Below are positions 16,223 through 23,195 of a stretch of DNA of 24,985 bases, piece by piece. Made by a program: the position numbers and the translations under genes. The first letter of the stretch is position 1. Every line of letters begins with the position of its first letter. The stretch lies in NCBI GenBank assembly GCA_019911785.1, contig JAIOJM010000304.1, positions 1 through 24,985 on the forward strand, written 5' to 3'. This DNA is from Sulfuricella sp. (GTDB lineage: Bacteria; Pseudomonadota; Gammaproteobacteria; Burkholderiales; Sulfuricellaceae). The notes beneath the pieces were generated by a model. That model had not been told where the DNA came from, ran no database searches, and worked only from the letters and a program-made list of their open reading frames with translations.

Positions 16223-16244
16223 GCCAACACTTTGAGTGTCTGGC
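16223..16244 (-). promoter_or_regulatory. imperfect inverted repeat at the pilin transcript start / leader
   Basis: GCCAACACT and AGTGTCTGGC face each other across TTTG with one bulged base. The segment covers the expected transcription start of the pilin gene (about 16242) and the beginning of its leader. It could be a 5' stabilising hairpin or an operator; sequence alone does not decide. Confidence 0.35.
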
Positions 16245-16252
16245 ATTTTATA

Positions 16253-16268
16253 TGCAATCTGTGTGCCA
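16253..16268 (-). promoter_or_regulatory. sigma-54 (-24/-12) promoter of the pilin gene
   Basis: On the minus strand the sequence reads TGGCACACAGATTGCA. It has the GG and GC doublets exactly ten bases apart and matches TGGCAC-N5-TTGCA. The predicted start is near 16242, giving a leader of about 48 bases before the ATG at 16193. RpoN with PilR control is the rule for pilA genes, which supports the call. Confidence 0.85.
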
Positions 16269-16368
16269 GTTTGATTGATGGAGTTTGGAGCCCTTGCTTT
16301 ATGGTGAGTGGGCATGTTAGGGCTGAATGCCTGGGTTGCTGTTGTAGTGGGGGGTGACTGGAATTCGG

Positions 16369-16397
16369 CACAATGTGACGCTTTTCGTCACATTGTG
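16369..16397. promoter_or_regulatory. perfect palindrome (12-bp arms, 5-base loop) between pilA and the HD-GYP remnant
   Basis: CACAATGTGACG (16369-16380) and CGTCACATTGTG (16386-16397) are perfect reverse complements around CTTTT. It starts two bases beyond the stop of the HD-GYP remnant and lies about 100 bases upstream of the -24 element of pilA. No T-run follows, so it is either an old transcript-end hairpin or a protein-binding site, for example an enhancer for the sigma-54 activator. The inner TGTGA/TCACA halves are nine bases apart, not six as for CRP. Confidence 0.5.
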
Positions 16398-16399
16398 TA

Positions 16400-16612
16400 T
16401 TAGGCGGAAACCCCTGGAATCTTCGTTACGTCCACTTCGTCGATTTGCTCCGCATCCAGAAACTGCTCGGCATACATCAGATAAACTTTTTCCCTGATAA
16501 AAGCATCGAACAAATCCGGGTCGACATGGTTGTCCAGTTTCATCAACCCCAGTATCCGTAGCGACTCGGCCAGGGTTTTGCCGTGCTTGGGGAGCAGCGC
16601 CCTCGCCGAGAA
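16400..16612 (-). pseudogene. 3' remnant of an HD-GYP/HD-domain phosphodiesterase-type gene
   Basis: Read on the minus strand, about 63 codons from near 16591 to the TAA at 16400-16402 encode LPKHGKTLAESLRILGLMKL, then a stretch with DPDLFDAFIREKVYLMYAEQ and IDEVD. I recognise this as the C-terminal end of HD-GYP-type proteins of betaproteobacteria. There is no start codon or catalytic domain. The frame meets a stop (16613-16615) inside a REP-like repeat, which begins where the homology ends. The gene has therefore lost its 5' part, probably by deletion or rearrangement at the repeat. The match is from memory of the family, so the parent family is moderately sure; the truncation is plain. Confidence 0.6.
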
Positions 16613-16651
16613 TCAGCCACCGCATCGGCCCGAGGGCGGGCCTCCTACAAC
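16591..16651. repeat. REP-like repeat pair (inverted), copy A
   Basis: A degenerate GGAGCAGCGCCCTCGCCGAG unit (16591-16610) on the plus strand faces a GTTGTAGGAGGCCCGCCCTC unit on the minus strand (ending at 16651). Both resemble the cleaner unit at 17541-17577 (minus strand TGTAGGAGCGGCGCCCTCGC). Two facing units form a BIME-like element. It sits at the broken end of the HD-GYP remnant. Confidence 0.6.
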
Positions 16652-16674
16652 ATCCCCCATGTTAGGTCGTGTGT

Positions 16675-16691
16675 GGTGCGTGGGACGCACC
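16675..16691. repeat. small GGTGCGT-GGG-ACGCACC hairpin
   Basis: Seven-base arms (16675-16681 and 16685-16691) flank GGG, followed by CTACGA. It lies 15 bases beyond the end of the PP2C gene. It resembles the GGGTGCGTCCCACGCACC-type intergenic repeat found in several betaproteobacteria. It may serve as a weak transcript-end hairpin but has no T-run. Confidence 0.4.
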
Positions 16692-16705
16692 CTACGATTA
16701 CTAAT

Positions 16706-17524
16706 CTATTTCCTGAACCACGCGGAAAGCCAGGAAAAAATGCCGCGCCTGGCTGGAAAATTATGCAATATCCGTACCAGAATAACCGAAACATTATCCC
16801 GTCCGCCATTGTCGTTGGCCATTTGTACCAGTTGTTGCGCTGCCAGTTCGAGATTGGTGCCGAGCGTGCTCAAGGTCAGCTGGATTTCCTCGTCGCCGAC
16901 CATGTCGTTGAGCCCGTCGGAGCACAGCAGATAGACGTCGCCGGGCAGGGCTTCGTGCTCCTGGACCTCCACATCCACCGTGGGGTCGATGCCGAGTGCG
17001 CGCGTCACCAAATTTTTGTTGCTGGACAGTCGCGCTTCCTCCCGGCTGATCATGCCGCTGTCGATCTGCTCCTGCAGCAGGGAATGGTCGCGCGTGATCT
17101 GCTCGAGCTGCGCTGGTTCGGTTCCCTTTTGACGGTAGCGGTACAGCCGCGAATCGCCGACATGGGCGACTGTGATGCGGTTGTCGTGGAACAGCGCGCA
17201 TACCAGTGTGGTGCCCATCCCCGCGAACTGTGGCTGGCTTTGCGCCGTCTGATAGATCGCCGCGTTGGTTTTTTCGATTTCACTTTTGATCAACAGAGCC
17301 GGACTCTGTTCCGGCAGTCCGGCATGCAGTGCTGCTTTCAGGCCGTCCGCCAGCATCGTCACGGCAATGCCGCTGGCTACCTCGCCGGCGTTGTAGCCAC
17401 CCATGCCATCGGCCAGGATGACGAAGCCGGCTTCGCCATCCGTGGCGATGCTGTCCTCGTTGTGCGAGCGGATCTTGCCGGTGTTGGTCAGGTAGGCGAT
17501 ATCGAGGGTTGGTCGCAAGTCCAT
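16706..17524 (-). CDS. PP2C-type Ser/Thr protein phosphatase (Stp1/PppA-like)
   Basis: This 272-residue protein carries all PP2C motifs: RSHNED at 19-24, the metal-binding DGMGG at 39-43, GDSR at 123-126, CSDGL at 201-205 and GGRDN at 240-244. It is cytosolic with a short aromatic C-terminal tail (FSWLSAWFRK). It should remove phosphate from Ser/Thr of targets phosphorylated by Hanks-type kinases, using two Mn/Mg ions. No kinase or FHA gene is adjacent, so its partner must be elsewhere. The ATG at 17524 has no clear ribosome binding site, and a REP-like unit sits 17 bases upstream. The family and completeness are clear; the regulated process is not. Confidence 0.92.
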   Translation of the reverse strand: MDLRPTLDIAYLTNTGKIRSHNEDSIATDGEAGFVILADGMGGYNAGEVASGIAVTMLADGLKAALHAGLPEQSPALLIKSEIEKTNAAIYQTAQSQPQFAGMGTTLVCALFHDNRITVAHVGDSRLYRYRQKGTEPAQLEQITRDHSLLQEQIDSGMISREEARLSSNKNLVTRALGIDPTVDVEVQEHEALPGDVYLLCSDGLNDMVGDEEIQLTLSTLGTNLELAAQQLVQMANDNGGRDNVSVILVRILHNFPARRGIFSWLSAWFRK

Positions 17525-17540
17525 CGTGCTAGAAAAAATA

Positions 17541-17577
17541 GTTGAAAATCGCGGCGAGGGCGCCGCTCCTACAGCGG
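17541..17577 (-). repeat. REP-like repeat, copy B
   Basis: On the minus strand this reads CCGCTGTAGGAGCGGCGCCC, then TCGCCGCGATTTTCAAC, with a GCGGCG/CGCCGC stem. It is the cleanest single unit of the family also seen at 16591-16651 and 23112-23176. It lies between the MgtC/DUF4010 and PP2C genes. Confidence 0.65.
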
Positions 17578-17617
17578 TGTTTTGGCTCTAATGGACAATC
17601 CGGGATAAATTTGTTTT

Positions 17618-18874
17618 TTAAACGACTAACAAAGCAATTCCCGCGCCCAGCGCGATTGCTAGCATACCCCATAAACAGCGCCGTGCCAGGGTGGCGCCAC
17701 CGATGAAGGCCACCAGGCCGAATTTGAAGATCAGATTCGCGATCAGGGCCAGGGTAATGGCGGTGACCGTCTGATCTTCCTGCAGCCGGCCGAGGGAGAA
17801 CAGTCGCAGGCTGGAAAGGGTGATGGCGTCCACGTCGGTCAGCCCGGAGGCTAGTGCGACGGCATAAAGCCCCTTGCTGCCGGCATAATCGGAGAGCCAG
17901 GCGGAGAAAAAAAGCACGGCCGCATAGAGTAGTCCGAAGGCCAGGGAAGTGCGGATTTCGGCGGGATTTTTCATCTCCGGTATGGGAAGCTCTTTTCCTG
18001 TGCTTAGCTGGCGCCAACCGTATGCGGTGGCGAGCAGACCCAGGGCCAGTCCGCCGCCCAGGACCGGCAGCAAGGTGGGCAGGATCGCCGGCGCCACCAC
18101 TGCGCTCACCACGCCGAGGCGGACGATCACCACCAGGTTGGCGAGCAGGATCACCAGCGCCGCTAGCCTGGACAGATCTTCATTGATCTTGCCGTGGCGC
18201 GCGTAAATCAGGGTGGTGGCGGTGCTGGACACCAGGCCGCCCAGAAGGCCGAGCAAGGGGGCGCCGTAGCGCGGCCCAATCAGGCGCAGCGCGATGTAGC
18301 CGGAAAGGCTGATGCCGGATATCAGCACCACCATCAGCCAGATGTTGTAGGGGTTGAGCGCTTGGTAAGGGCCGTAGCTCAGGTCCGGCAGGATCGGCAG
18401 AATGACGAAGGACAGCACGGCGAACTGCAAAATGGAGAGCAGGTCGCGCCGCTCCAGGCGCTGGCTGATGCCGCGCAGCTCCGGCTTATAATAAAGCAGC
18501 ACGGTGGTGGCGATGGCGAGCATGATCGCCAGCATGGAGAAGCCGAACCAAATCAGCGCACCCAGCCCGTAACACACCAGCAGGGCGATTTCGGTCGTGG
18601 TGCCGGGGTCGCCTTCAGCGGAGGGCGCGCCGAAATAGGCGGACACGATCAGGATTGCCACCGCAGCGAGACCGACCGCCAGCAGCCACATGAAACCGGT
18701 TGTGGCGGCAAGCATGGCGCACAGGGTGCCGAATAGCGCCACCAGGGCAAAGGTGCGCAGGCCAGCCTTGGCTGCCGGGCTGCGCTCCCGTTCCAGGCCG
18801 ATCAGCAGGCCGATGGCAAGACTGGTAATGAAAACCTGCAAAGATTCGAGGCCGCCTTGTGGCAAAGGGGTCAT
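17618..18874 (-). CDS. MgtC/DUF4010 family integral membrane protein
   Basis: This 418-residue hydrophobic protein has about a dozen membrane segments. The N-terminal part carries the MgtC-like signature FITSLAIGLLIGLERER followed by AGLRTFALVALFGTL. The rest (LLGGLVSSTATTLIYARHGK, YAVALASGLTDVDAITLSSL) matches DUF4010. MgtC-type proteins are linked to growth in low magnesium and to membrane ATPase control; the function of the long DUF4010 forms is not settled. ATG 18874 follows GGAAAGGG at a normal distance; an in-frame start at 18952 would add 26 unconserved residues. It is transcribed divergently from the polyphosphate operon with a 101-base gap. The family is clear, the transported or sensed substrate unknown. 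Confidence 0.85.
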   Translation of the reverse strand: MTPLPQGGLESLQVFITSLAIGLLIGLERERSPAAKAGLRTFALVALFGTLCAMLAATTGFMWLLAVGLAAVAILIVSAYFGAPSAEGDPGTTTEIALLVCYGLGALIWFGFSMLAIMLAIATTVLLYYKPELRGISQRLERRDLLSILQFAVLSFVILPILPDLSYGPYQALNPYNIWLMVVLISGISLSGYIALRLIGPRYGAPLLGLLGGLVSSTATTLIYARHGKINEDLSRLAALVILLANLVVIVRLGVVSAVVAPAILPTLLPVLGGGLALGLLATAYGWRQLSTGKELPIPEMKNPAEIRTSLAFGLLYAAVLFFSAWLSDYAGSKGLYAVALASGLTDVDAITLSSLRLFSLGRLQEDQTVTAITLALIANLIFKFGLVAFIGGATLARRCLWGMLAIALGAGIALLVV

Positions 18875-18975
18875 CGGTTTGCCCTTTCCGTTGCAAAAAA
18901 TTCCGGCAGCGTGATAGCCCGGTTTTGTCCAGTATCTTATACTCTGAATCAATTGGCTATAAATGGGATGTGAAT

Positions 18976-19428
18976 ATGGATCTGATTCTGTGGCGTCATG
19001 CCGAAACCGAAGACGGCTTCCCCGACGAGGGGCGCAAGCTGACCGTCAAGGGGGAAAAGCAGGCGGCGAAGATGGCGGAGTGGCTGAAAGCGCATCTGCC
19101 GGAGGGGGCGCGCATTCTCGTCAGCCCTGCCACGCGCACCCGGCAGACTGCTGCGGCGCTGACGCGGGATGGGGTCGTCGTCAAGGAGGTGGGGCCAGGC
19201 GCATCCGTGGCCGGCCTGTTAGGCGCCACCGGCTGGCCGGATGCCAAGGGGGCGGTGGTCGTGGTGGGGCACCAGCCGACGCTGGGGCAGGTGGCCGCCT
19301 ATCTGCTCGCCAACGCGCAAGAAAGCTGGAATATAAAAAAGGGCGCAGTGTGGTGGTTCAGCAATCGCACTCACCAGGATGAGCCCCAAACCATTCTGAA
19401 AGCAGTGATGTCGCCTGAATTTCTATGA
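18976..19428 (+). CDS. sixA: SixA-like phosphohistidine phosphatase
   Basis: This 150-residue histidine phosphatase has the RHG-type motif at the N terminus (LILWRHAETE, His8 the phospho-acceptor), Arg in PATRTRQTA, and the second catalytic His99 in VVGHQPTLG. The small size fits SixA, which dephosphorylates phosphohistidine, for example on phosphotransfer domains or the nitrogen PTS in E. coli. ATG 18976 gives the normal MDLILWRHA start. An upstream in-frame ATG at 18859 would run into the divergent gene's start and is not supported. Its stop overlaps the ParA start (ATGA, 19425-19428). It is the first gene of the polyphosphate operon. Its substrate here is unknown. Confidence 0.88.
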   Translation: MDLILWRHAETEDGFPDEGRKLTVKGEKQAAKMAEWLKAHLPEGARILVSPATRTRQTAAALTRDGVVVKEVGPGASVAGLLGATGWPDAKGAVVVVGHQPTLGQVAAYLLANAQESWNIKKGAVWWFSNRTHQDEPQTILKAVMSPEFL

Positions 19429-20048
19429 AAACCATATTGATCGCCAATCCCAAGGGCGGCAGCGGGAAGACCACGCTGGCGACGAATCTCGCGGGTTATT
19501 TCGCCAGTCAGGGCGGGCGCGTGCTCCTGGTCGACCTCGACCGCCAGCGTTCCGCCAGCGACTGGTTGGATCGCCGGCCGGAATTTCTGCCCGCCATTCG
19601 CGGCTGGAACAGTCAGCTCGACAAGAAAGCCATGGGCGAAACCAGGCCGGACTGGCTGGTGGTGGATTCCCCCGCAGGCATGCATGGCGACAAGCTGACC
19701 AATGCGCTCAAGCGCGCCGAGCGCGTGATCGTGCCGGTGCAGCCATCCGCGTTCGACATGGCTGCAACGCGGAATTTTCTCGAAGAACTGCGTGCAGAGA
19801 AATCGGTGCGCAAGGCAAAAATCGAAGTAGCGATGATCGGTATGCGCGTGGATGCGCGCACCCGCGCAGCGGCCGATCTCACCTCGTTCCTCGATGAAGT
19901 CGGCTTCCCGGTGCTGACCCTGCTGCGCGATGCGCAAATCTACGTTCAGGCCGCCGGCGAGGGCCTGAGCCTGTTCGATATGGCGCCGTCGCGTGCCGTC
20001 AGGGACTTGGAGCAATGGCAGCCGCTGCTGGACTGGCTCGACGTGTGA
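19425..20048 (+). CDS. orphan ParA/McdA-like partition ATPase
   Basis: This 207-residue protein has the deviant Walker A motif NPKGGSGKTT with the signature Lys10 and catalytic Lys15, Walker A' VDLDRQRSASDW at 36-47, and Walker B WLVVDSPAG around Asp81. It lacks the N-terminal HTH of plasmid ParA and is the short form found in McdA/MinD-like cargo-positioning systems. Such ATPases dimerise with ATP, bind nucleoid or membrane, and move cargo through an activating partner. No ParB or parS-like gene is present. It is coupled by four-base overlaps to sixA upstream and to the CYTH-CHAD gene downstream, so its cargo may involve polyphosphate. That last point is inference. Confidence 0.88.
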   Translation: MKTILIANPKGGSGKTTLATNLAGYFASQGGRVLLVDLDRQRSASDWLDRRPEFLPAIRGWNSQLDKKAMGETRPDWLVVDSPAGMHGDKLTNALKRAERVIVPVQPSAFDMAATRNFLEELRAEKSVRKAKIEVAMIGMRVDARTRAAADLTSFLDEVGFPVLTLLRDAQIYVQAAGEGLSLFDMAPSRAVRDLEQWQPLLDWLDV

Positions 20049-21604
20049 ACGACACCGAAGTCGAACTCAAGCTCCTGATCGATCCCGCCGACATCCCCAG
20101 GCTGCGGCGCCACCCCCTACTCAAGGCGTTGTGCCCGTCCGGGCCGAAGACGCGCAAGCTCACCAGCATCTACTTCGATACCGATGATTTTGTCCTGAAG
20201 AGCCAGGACATCGCACTGCGCGTGCGCCGCAGCGGCCGGCAGTGGATCCAGACCGTCAAGGGTGGCGGCAGCGTGCAGGCCGGGCTGCACCAGCGCGACG
20301 AGTGGGAGGCGCCGGTCGTCCATGACCGGCCGGATTTCACCAAGATCGCCGATCCCGGCCTGATTGCGCTGTTCTCCGACGAGGCGCTGCGCCAGCGCCT
20401 GCATCCCGTATTCGTGACCGTGTTCACCCGCACCATCTGGCTGCTGGAGACCGAATCCGGCGACCGGGTCGAAATGGCGCTGGATCGGGGCGAAATCCTT
20501 GCCGATCAGGGAAAATCGACGATTTCAGAAGTGGAGCTGGAGCTGAAAGCCGGCAACCCGGCGGCGCTCTATGAACTGGCGTTGGCGCTGCAGGAGGCCG
20601 TGCCGCTGCGCCCCGAGAACGCCAGCAAGGCCGAGCGCGGCTACGCCCTGTGCGCAGCGCCGCCCATCCAGCCAGCGGTCAAGGCCGCGCAGCCCGAACT
20701 GGCGCGGGAGATGACGGTGGACGCGGCGTTCCGCGCGATCGCCTGGAATTGCATCGGCCAGTTGCAGGACAACCAGGGCCGGCTGCAGCAAGGCTACGAT
20801 CCCGAGCTGATCCACCAGATGCGGGTGGCGGTCAGGCGCCTGCGCTCCGCGCTCAACCTGTTCGGCGCCGCCGCCCCCGGCATCAGGGACGCCGCGTTGA
20901 CTGCGGAGCTGCGCTGGCTCGTCGGCGAGCTCGGCCCGGCGCGGGACTGGGACGTGTTTCTCGGCGAAACGCTGCCGCCGGTTGTCGAGGCGCTGCCCCA
21001 GGACGCAGGGCTGGGGCAGCTGCAACAGGCGGCCGACCGGCTCTGCCAGGCGGCGCGCGAACGGGCGTGCGCGGCGGCAGACTCGCCGCGCTACCACAGG
21101 CTGCTGCTGGCGCTGGGCCGCTGGCTCTGGCGGGAGCCCTGGCGGGAAATGGCGGAAGCTGCAGGGCTGGCGCAGCTGGATCAGCCGCTGGCGGCATACG
21201 CTGCGGCCATGCTGGGGCGGCGCCATCGCCAGTTGCGCCGGCGCGGCCGCAACCTTGCGCAACTGAATGCGGAACAGCGCCATGCGCTGCGGATCGCCGC
21301 CAAGAAGCTGCGCTATGCCGCGGAGTTTTTCTCCGGGCTTTATCCGCGCAAGGCTTCGAGGAGATATTTGCAAGCGCTGGCGGGTTTGCAGGACGAGCTC
21401 GGCGTGCTCAACGACCAGGACGTCACCGGGCGGCTGCTGGAACAAATCGGGGCGGGCGGCCGCGATTTGCTGCGGAGCCGCGCCAGCGGCGTGATAATCG
21501 GCTGGATTGCCTGCAAAACGCGTTTGCAGCTGGCCGGCATGGCGCGGGCATGGAAGCGCTTCAATCGATGCAAGGTGTTCTGGGGAGAGAAAAATCATGT
21601 TTGA
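20045..21604 (+). CDS. CYTH-CHAD domain protein (inorganic triphosphatase / polyphosphate-binding)
   Basis: This 519-residue protein starts with GTG 20045, which overlaps the ParA stop (GTGA). Residues 5-9 give the CYTH signature E-x-E-x-K (EVELK). The CYTH tunnel domain runs to about residue 205, with YFDTDDF, ALRVRRSGRQWIQTVKGG and ISEVELELKAG. The CHAD domain follows, with conserved basic-histidine helices LIHQMRVAVRRLRSALNLF near 256 and HALRIAAKKLRYAAEFF near 412. CYTH domains cleave inorganic triphosphate; CHAD binds polyphosphate and localises to granules in other bacteria. The stop overlaps the next gene by eight bases. An ATG at 20015 lies inside parA and is unlikely. Confidence 0.9.
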   Translation: MNDTEVELKLLIDPADIPRLRRHPLLKALCPSGPKTRKLTSIYFDTDDFVLKSQDIALRVRRSGRQWIQTVKGGGSVQAGLHQRDEWEAPVVHDRPDFTKIADPGLIALFSDEALRQRLHPVFVTVFTRTIWLLETESGDRVEMALDRGEILADQGKSTISEVELELKAGNPAALYELALALQEAVPLRPENASKAERGYALCAAPPIQPAVKAAQPELAREMTVDAAFRAIAWNCIGQLQDNQGRLQQGYDPELIHQMRVAVRRLRSALNLFGAAAPGIRDAALTAELRWLVGELGPARDWDVFLGETLPPVVEALPQDAGLGQLQQAADRLCQAARERACAAADSPRYHRLLLALGRWLWREPWREMAEAAGLAQLDQPLAAYAAAMLGRRHRQLRRRGRNLAQLNAEQRHALRIAAKKLRYAAEFFSGLYPRKASRRYLQALAGLQDELGVLNDQDVTGRLLEQIGAGGRDLLRSRASGVIIGWIACKTRLQLAGMARAWKRFNRCKVFWGEKNHV

Positions 21605-23075
21605 ATCCGCCGAGCTCGGCCACAAAATCGATAAAGCCAGCTACGACAAGGAAGTGCCGGCTCTGCGCGAGGCACTGCTTGAAGCTCAATTCGACCTGGC
21701 GAAGGCGGCAAACTTTCCGGTCATCATCCTGATCGGCGGGGTTGACGGCGCCGGCCGCGGCGAGACGGTCAACCTGCTCAACGAATGGATGGACCCGCGC
21801 CACATCCAGAGCCACGGCATGGGCAACCCCTCCGACGAGGAACTGGAGCGTCCGATCATGTGGCGCTTCTGGCGCGAACTGCCGCCCAAGGGCAAGGTCG
21901 GCATCTTTTTCGGTTCCTGGTACACCTGGGCGATCCTCAGCCGGGTGTTCGGCAAAACCAAGAATGCCGAGCTGGACCAAAGCATGGAGCGCAACGTGCG
22001 CTTCGAGAAGATGCTCAACGACGAGGGTGCGCTGATCCTCAAGTTCTGGTTGCATTTGTCCAGGGACAAGCAGGAAAAGCGCCTCAAGGCCATGGAGAAA
22101 AACCCCAAGACGCGCTGGCGCGTGACCGAGCGCGACTGGATGCACTTCAAGATGTATGACAAGTTCCGCAAGGTGGCGGAGCGAGTCATGCGCCAGACCA
22201 GCACCGCCGAGGCGCCATGGATGATCGTCGAGGGCGAGGATGAGCGCTACCGCAGTTTGACGGTGGGGAAGGTCATCCTGGAGGCGATCCGCAAGCGCCT
22301 CGACGCGGCCGAGGCGCCCCATGACGCCCATGCGCCGCCGCTGCTGCCTTCGATCGACAATCTGCATATTCTGAAAACCCTCGACCTCAACCAGAAGCTG
22401 ACGAAGAAGAAATACGACCTGGATCTGGAAAAATACCAGGGCAAGCTTAACCTGCTGACGCGTAACCCGAAATTCAGGGAGATCACCGCCATCGTGGTGT
22501 TCGAGGGCAACGACGCCGCCGGCAAGGGCGGCAGCATCCGCCGCGTCACCGGCGCGCTTGACGCACGCCAGTACCAGGTCACCCCGATTGCCGCTCCCAC
22601 CGAGGAGGAGCGCGCCCAGCCCTACCTGTGGCGCTTCTGGCGCCATGTGCCGCGCAAGGGGCGGGTCAGCATCTTCGACCGCTCCTGGTACGGCCGCGTG
22701 CTGGTGGAGCGGGTCGAAGGCTACTGCTCCAACGCCGACTGGATGCGCGCCTACGGCGAGATCAACGACTTCGAGGAGCAGCTGGTGCGGAACAACACCG
22801 TGGTGGTGAAGTTCTGGCTGTCGATCAGCAAGGAAGAACAGCTCAGGCGCTTCGAAGAGCGCCAGGAAACCGGCTTCAAGCGCTTCAAGATCACCGACGA
22901 GGACTGGCGCAACCGCGAGAAATGGGAGGACTACGAGACGGCGGTCTGCGACATGGTGGACCGCACCAGCTCGGAAATGTCGCCATGGATACTGGTCGAG
23001 GCCAACGACAAGAACTTTGCGAGGATCAAGATTCTGAAGACCCTGTGCGAGCGGATCGAGGCGGCGCTGAAGTAA
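21597..23075 (+). CDS. pap: polyphosphate:AMP phosphotransferase (two-domain PPK2, class II)
   Basis: This 492-residue protein has two PPK2 domains. The C-terminal one has a full Walker A GNDAAGKGG near 303-311 and the Walker B/lid region DRSWYGRVLVERVEG near 360. The N-terminal one has GVDGAGRGE near 49-57, with Arg for the P-loop Lys, and FFGSWYTW, with the Asp missing. That asymmetry fits class II PPK2, where only the C-terminal half is catalytic. The enzyme makes ADP from AMP with polyphosphate. ATG 21597 follows GGGGAGAG; an earlier in-frame start at 21507 lies within the CHAD gene. It is the last gene of the operon and ends 36 bases before a terminator-like repeat. Confidence 0.92.
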   Translation: MFESAELGHKIDKASYDKEVPALREALLEAQFDLAKAANFPVIILIGGVDGAGRGETVNLLNEWMDPRHIQSHGMGNPSDEELERPIMWRFWRELPPKGKVGIFFGSWYTWAILSRVFGKTKNAELDQSMERNVRFEKMLNDEGALILKFWLHLSRDKQEKRLKAMEKNPKTRWRVTERDWMHFKMYDKFRKVAERVMRQTSTAEAPWMIVEGEDERYRSLTVGKVILEAIRKRLDAAEAPHDAHAPPLLPSIDNLHILKTLDLNQKLTKKKYDLDLEKYQGKLNLLTRNPKFREITAIVVFEGNDAAGKGGSIRRVTGALDARQYQVTPIAAPTEEERAQPYLWRFWRHVPRKGRVSIFDRSWYGRVLVERVEGYCSNADWMRAYGEINDFEEQLVRNNTVVVKFWLSISKEEQLRRFEERQETGFKRFKITDEDWRNREKWEDYETAVCDMVDRTSSEMSPWILVEANDKNFARIKILKTLCERIEAALK

Positions 23076-23111
23076 TCCCGGAAGAGGCTCGAACTGCATC
23101 AAAGGTAGATT

Positions 23112-23184
23112 TGTAGGAGCGACCTCCAGGTCGCGATTCACCGAATATCGCGACCTGGAGGTCGCTCCTACAGCGGTTTTTTTT
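23112..23184. terminator. long REP-type inverted repeat (26-bp arms) with T8, copy C
   Basis: Arms 23112-23137 and 23147-23172 are perfect reverse complements around nine bases. Each arm starts TGTAGGAGCGACCTCCAGGT and is itself a small palindrome, so the element is two facing REP units. CAGCGG and then eight T's (23177-23184) follow. On the plus strand it should end the polyphosphate operon. It separates two convergent genes. Confidence 0.85.
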
Positions 23185-23195
23185 GTTCTATTGGT

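Noticed and set aside
16317..16625. 102-codon minus-strand frame near the pilin promoter
   Set aside because: It is in a different frame from the recognisable HD-GYP remnant, runs through the palindrome and resembles no family.
16583..17545. 320-codon plus-strand frame across the PP2C gene
   Set aside because: It is antisense to an intact PP2C phosphatase with all motifs, and its first part crosses a REP-like repeat.
18875..18975. Sigma-70 promoter boxes in the divergent gap before sixA
   Set aside because: TATAAA at 18958-18963 looks like a -10 but no acceptable -35 lies at 16-18 bases; evidence is too weak to list.
20525..21625. 366-codon open frame antisense to the CYTH-CHAD gene
   Set aside because: It is Arg/Gln/Leu-rich low-complexity translation with no domain; the plus-strand CYTH-CHAD protein explains the sequence.
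20650..21732. 360-codon plus-strand frame overlapping the CHAD region
   Set aside because: It is an Ala/Arg/Gly-rich out-of-frame translation of the CHAD gene.
21561..23141. 526-codon open frame antisense to the PPK2 gene
   Set aside because: It is the mirror of a high-G+C coding region. The translation is Leu/His/Gln-rich with no domain, and the opposite strand has a clear enzyme.
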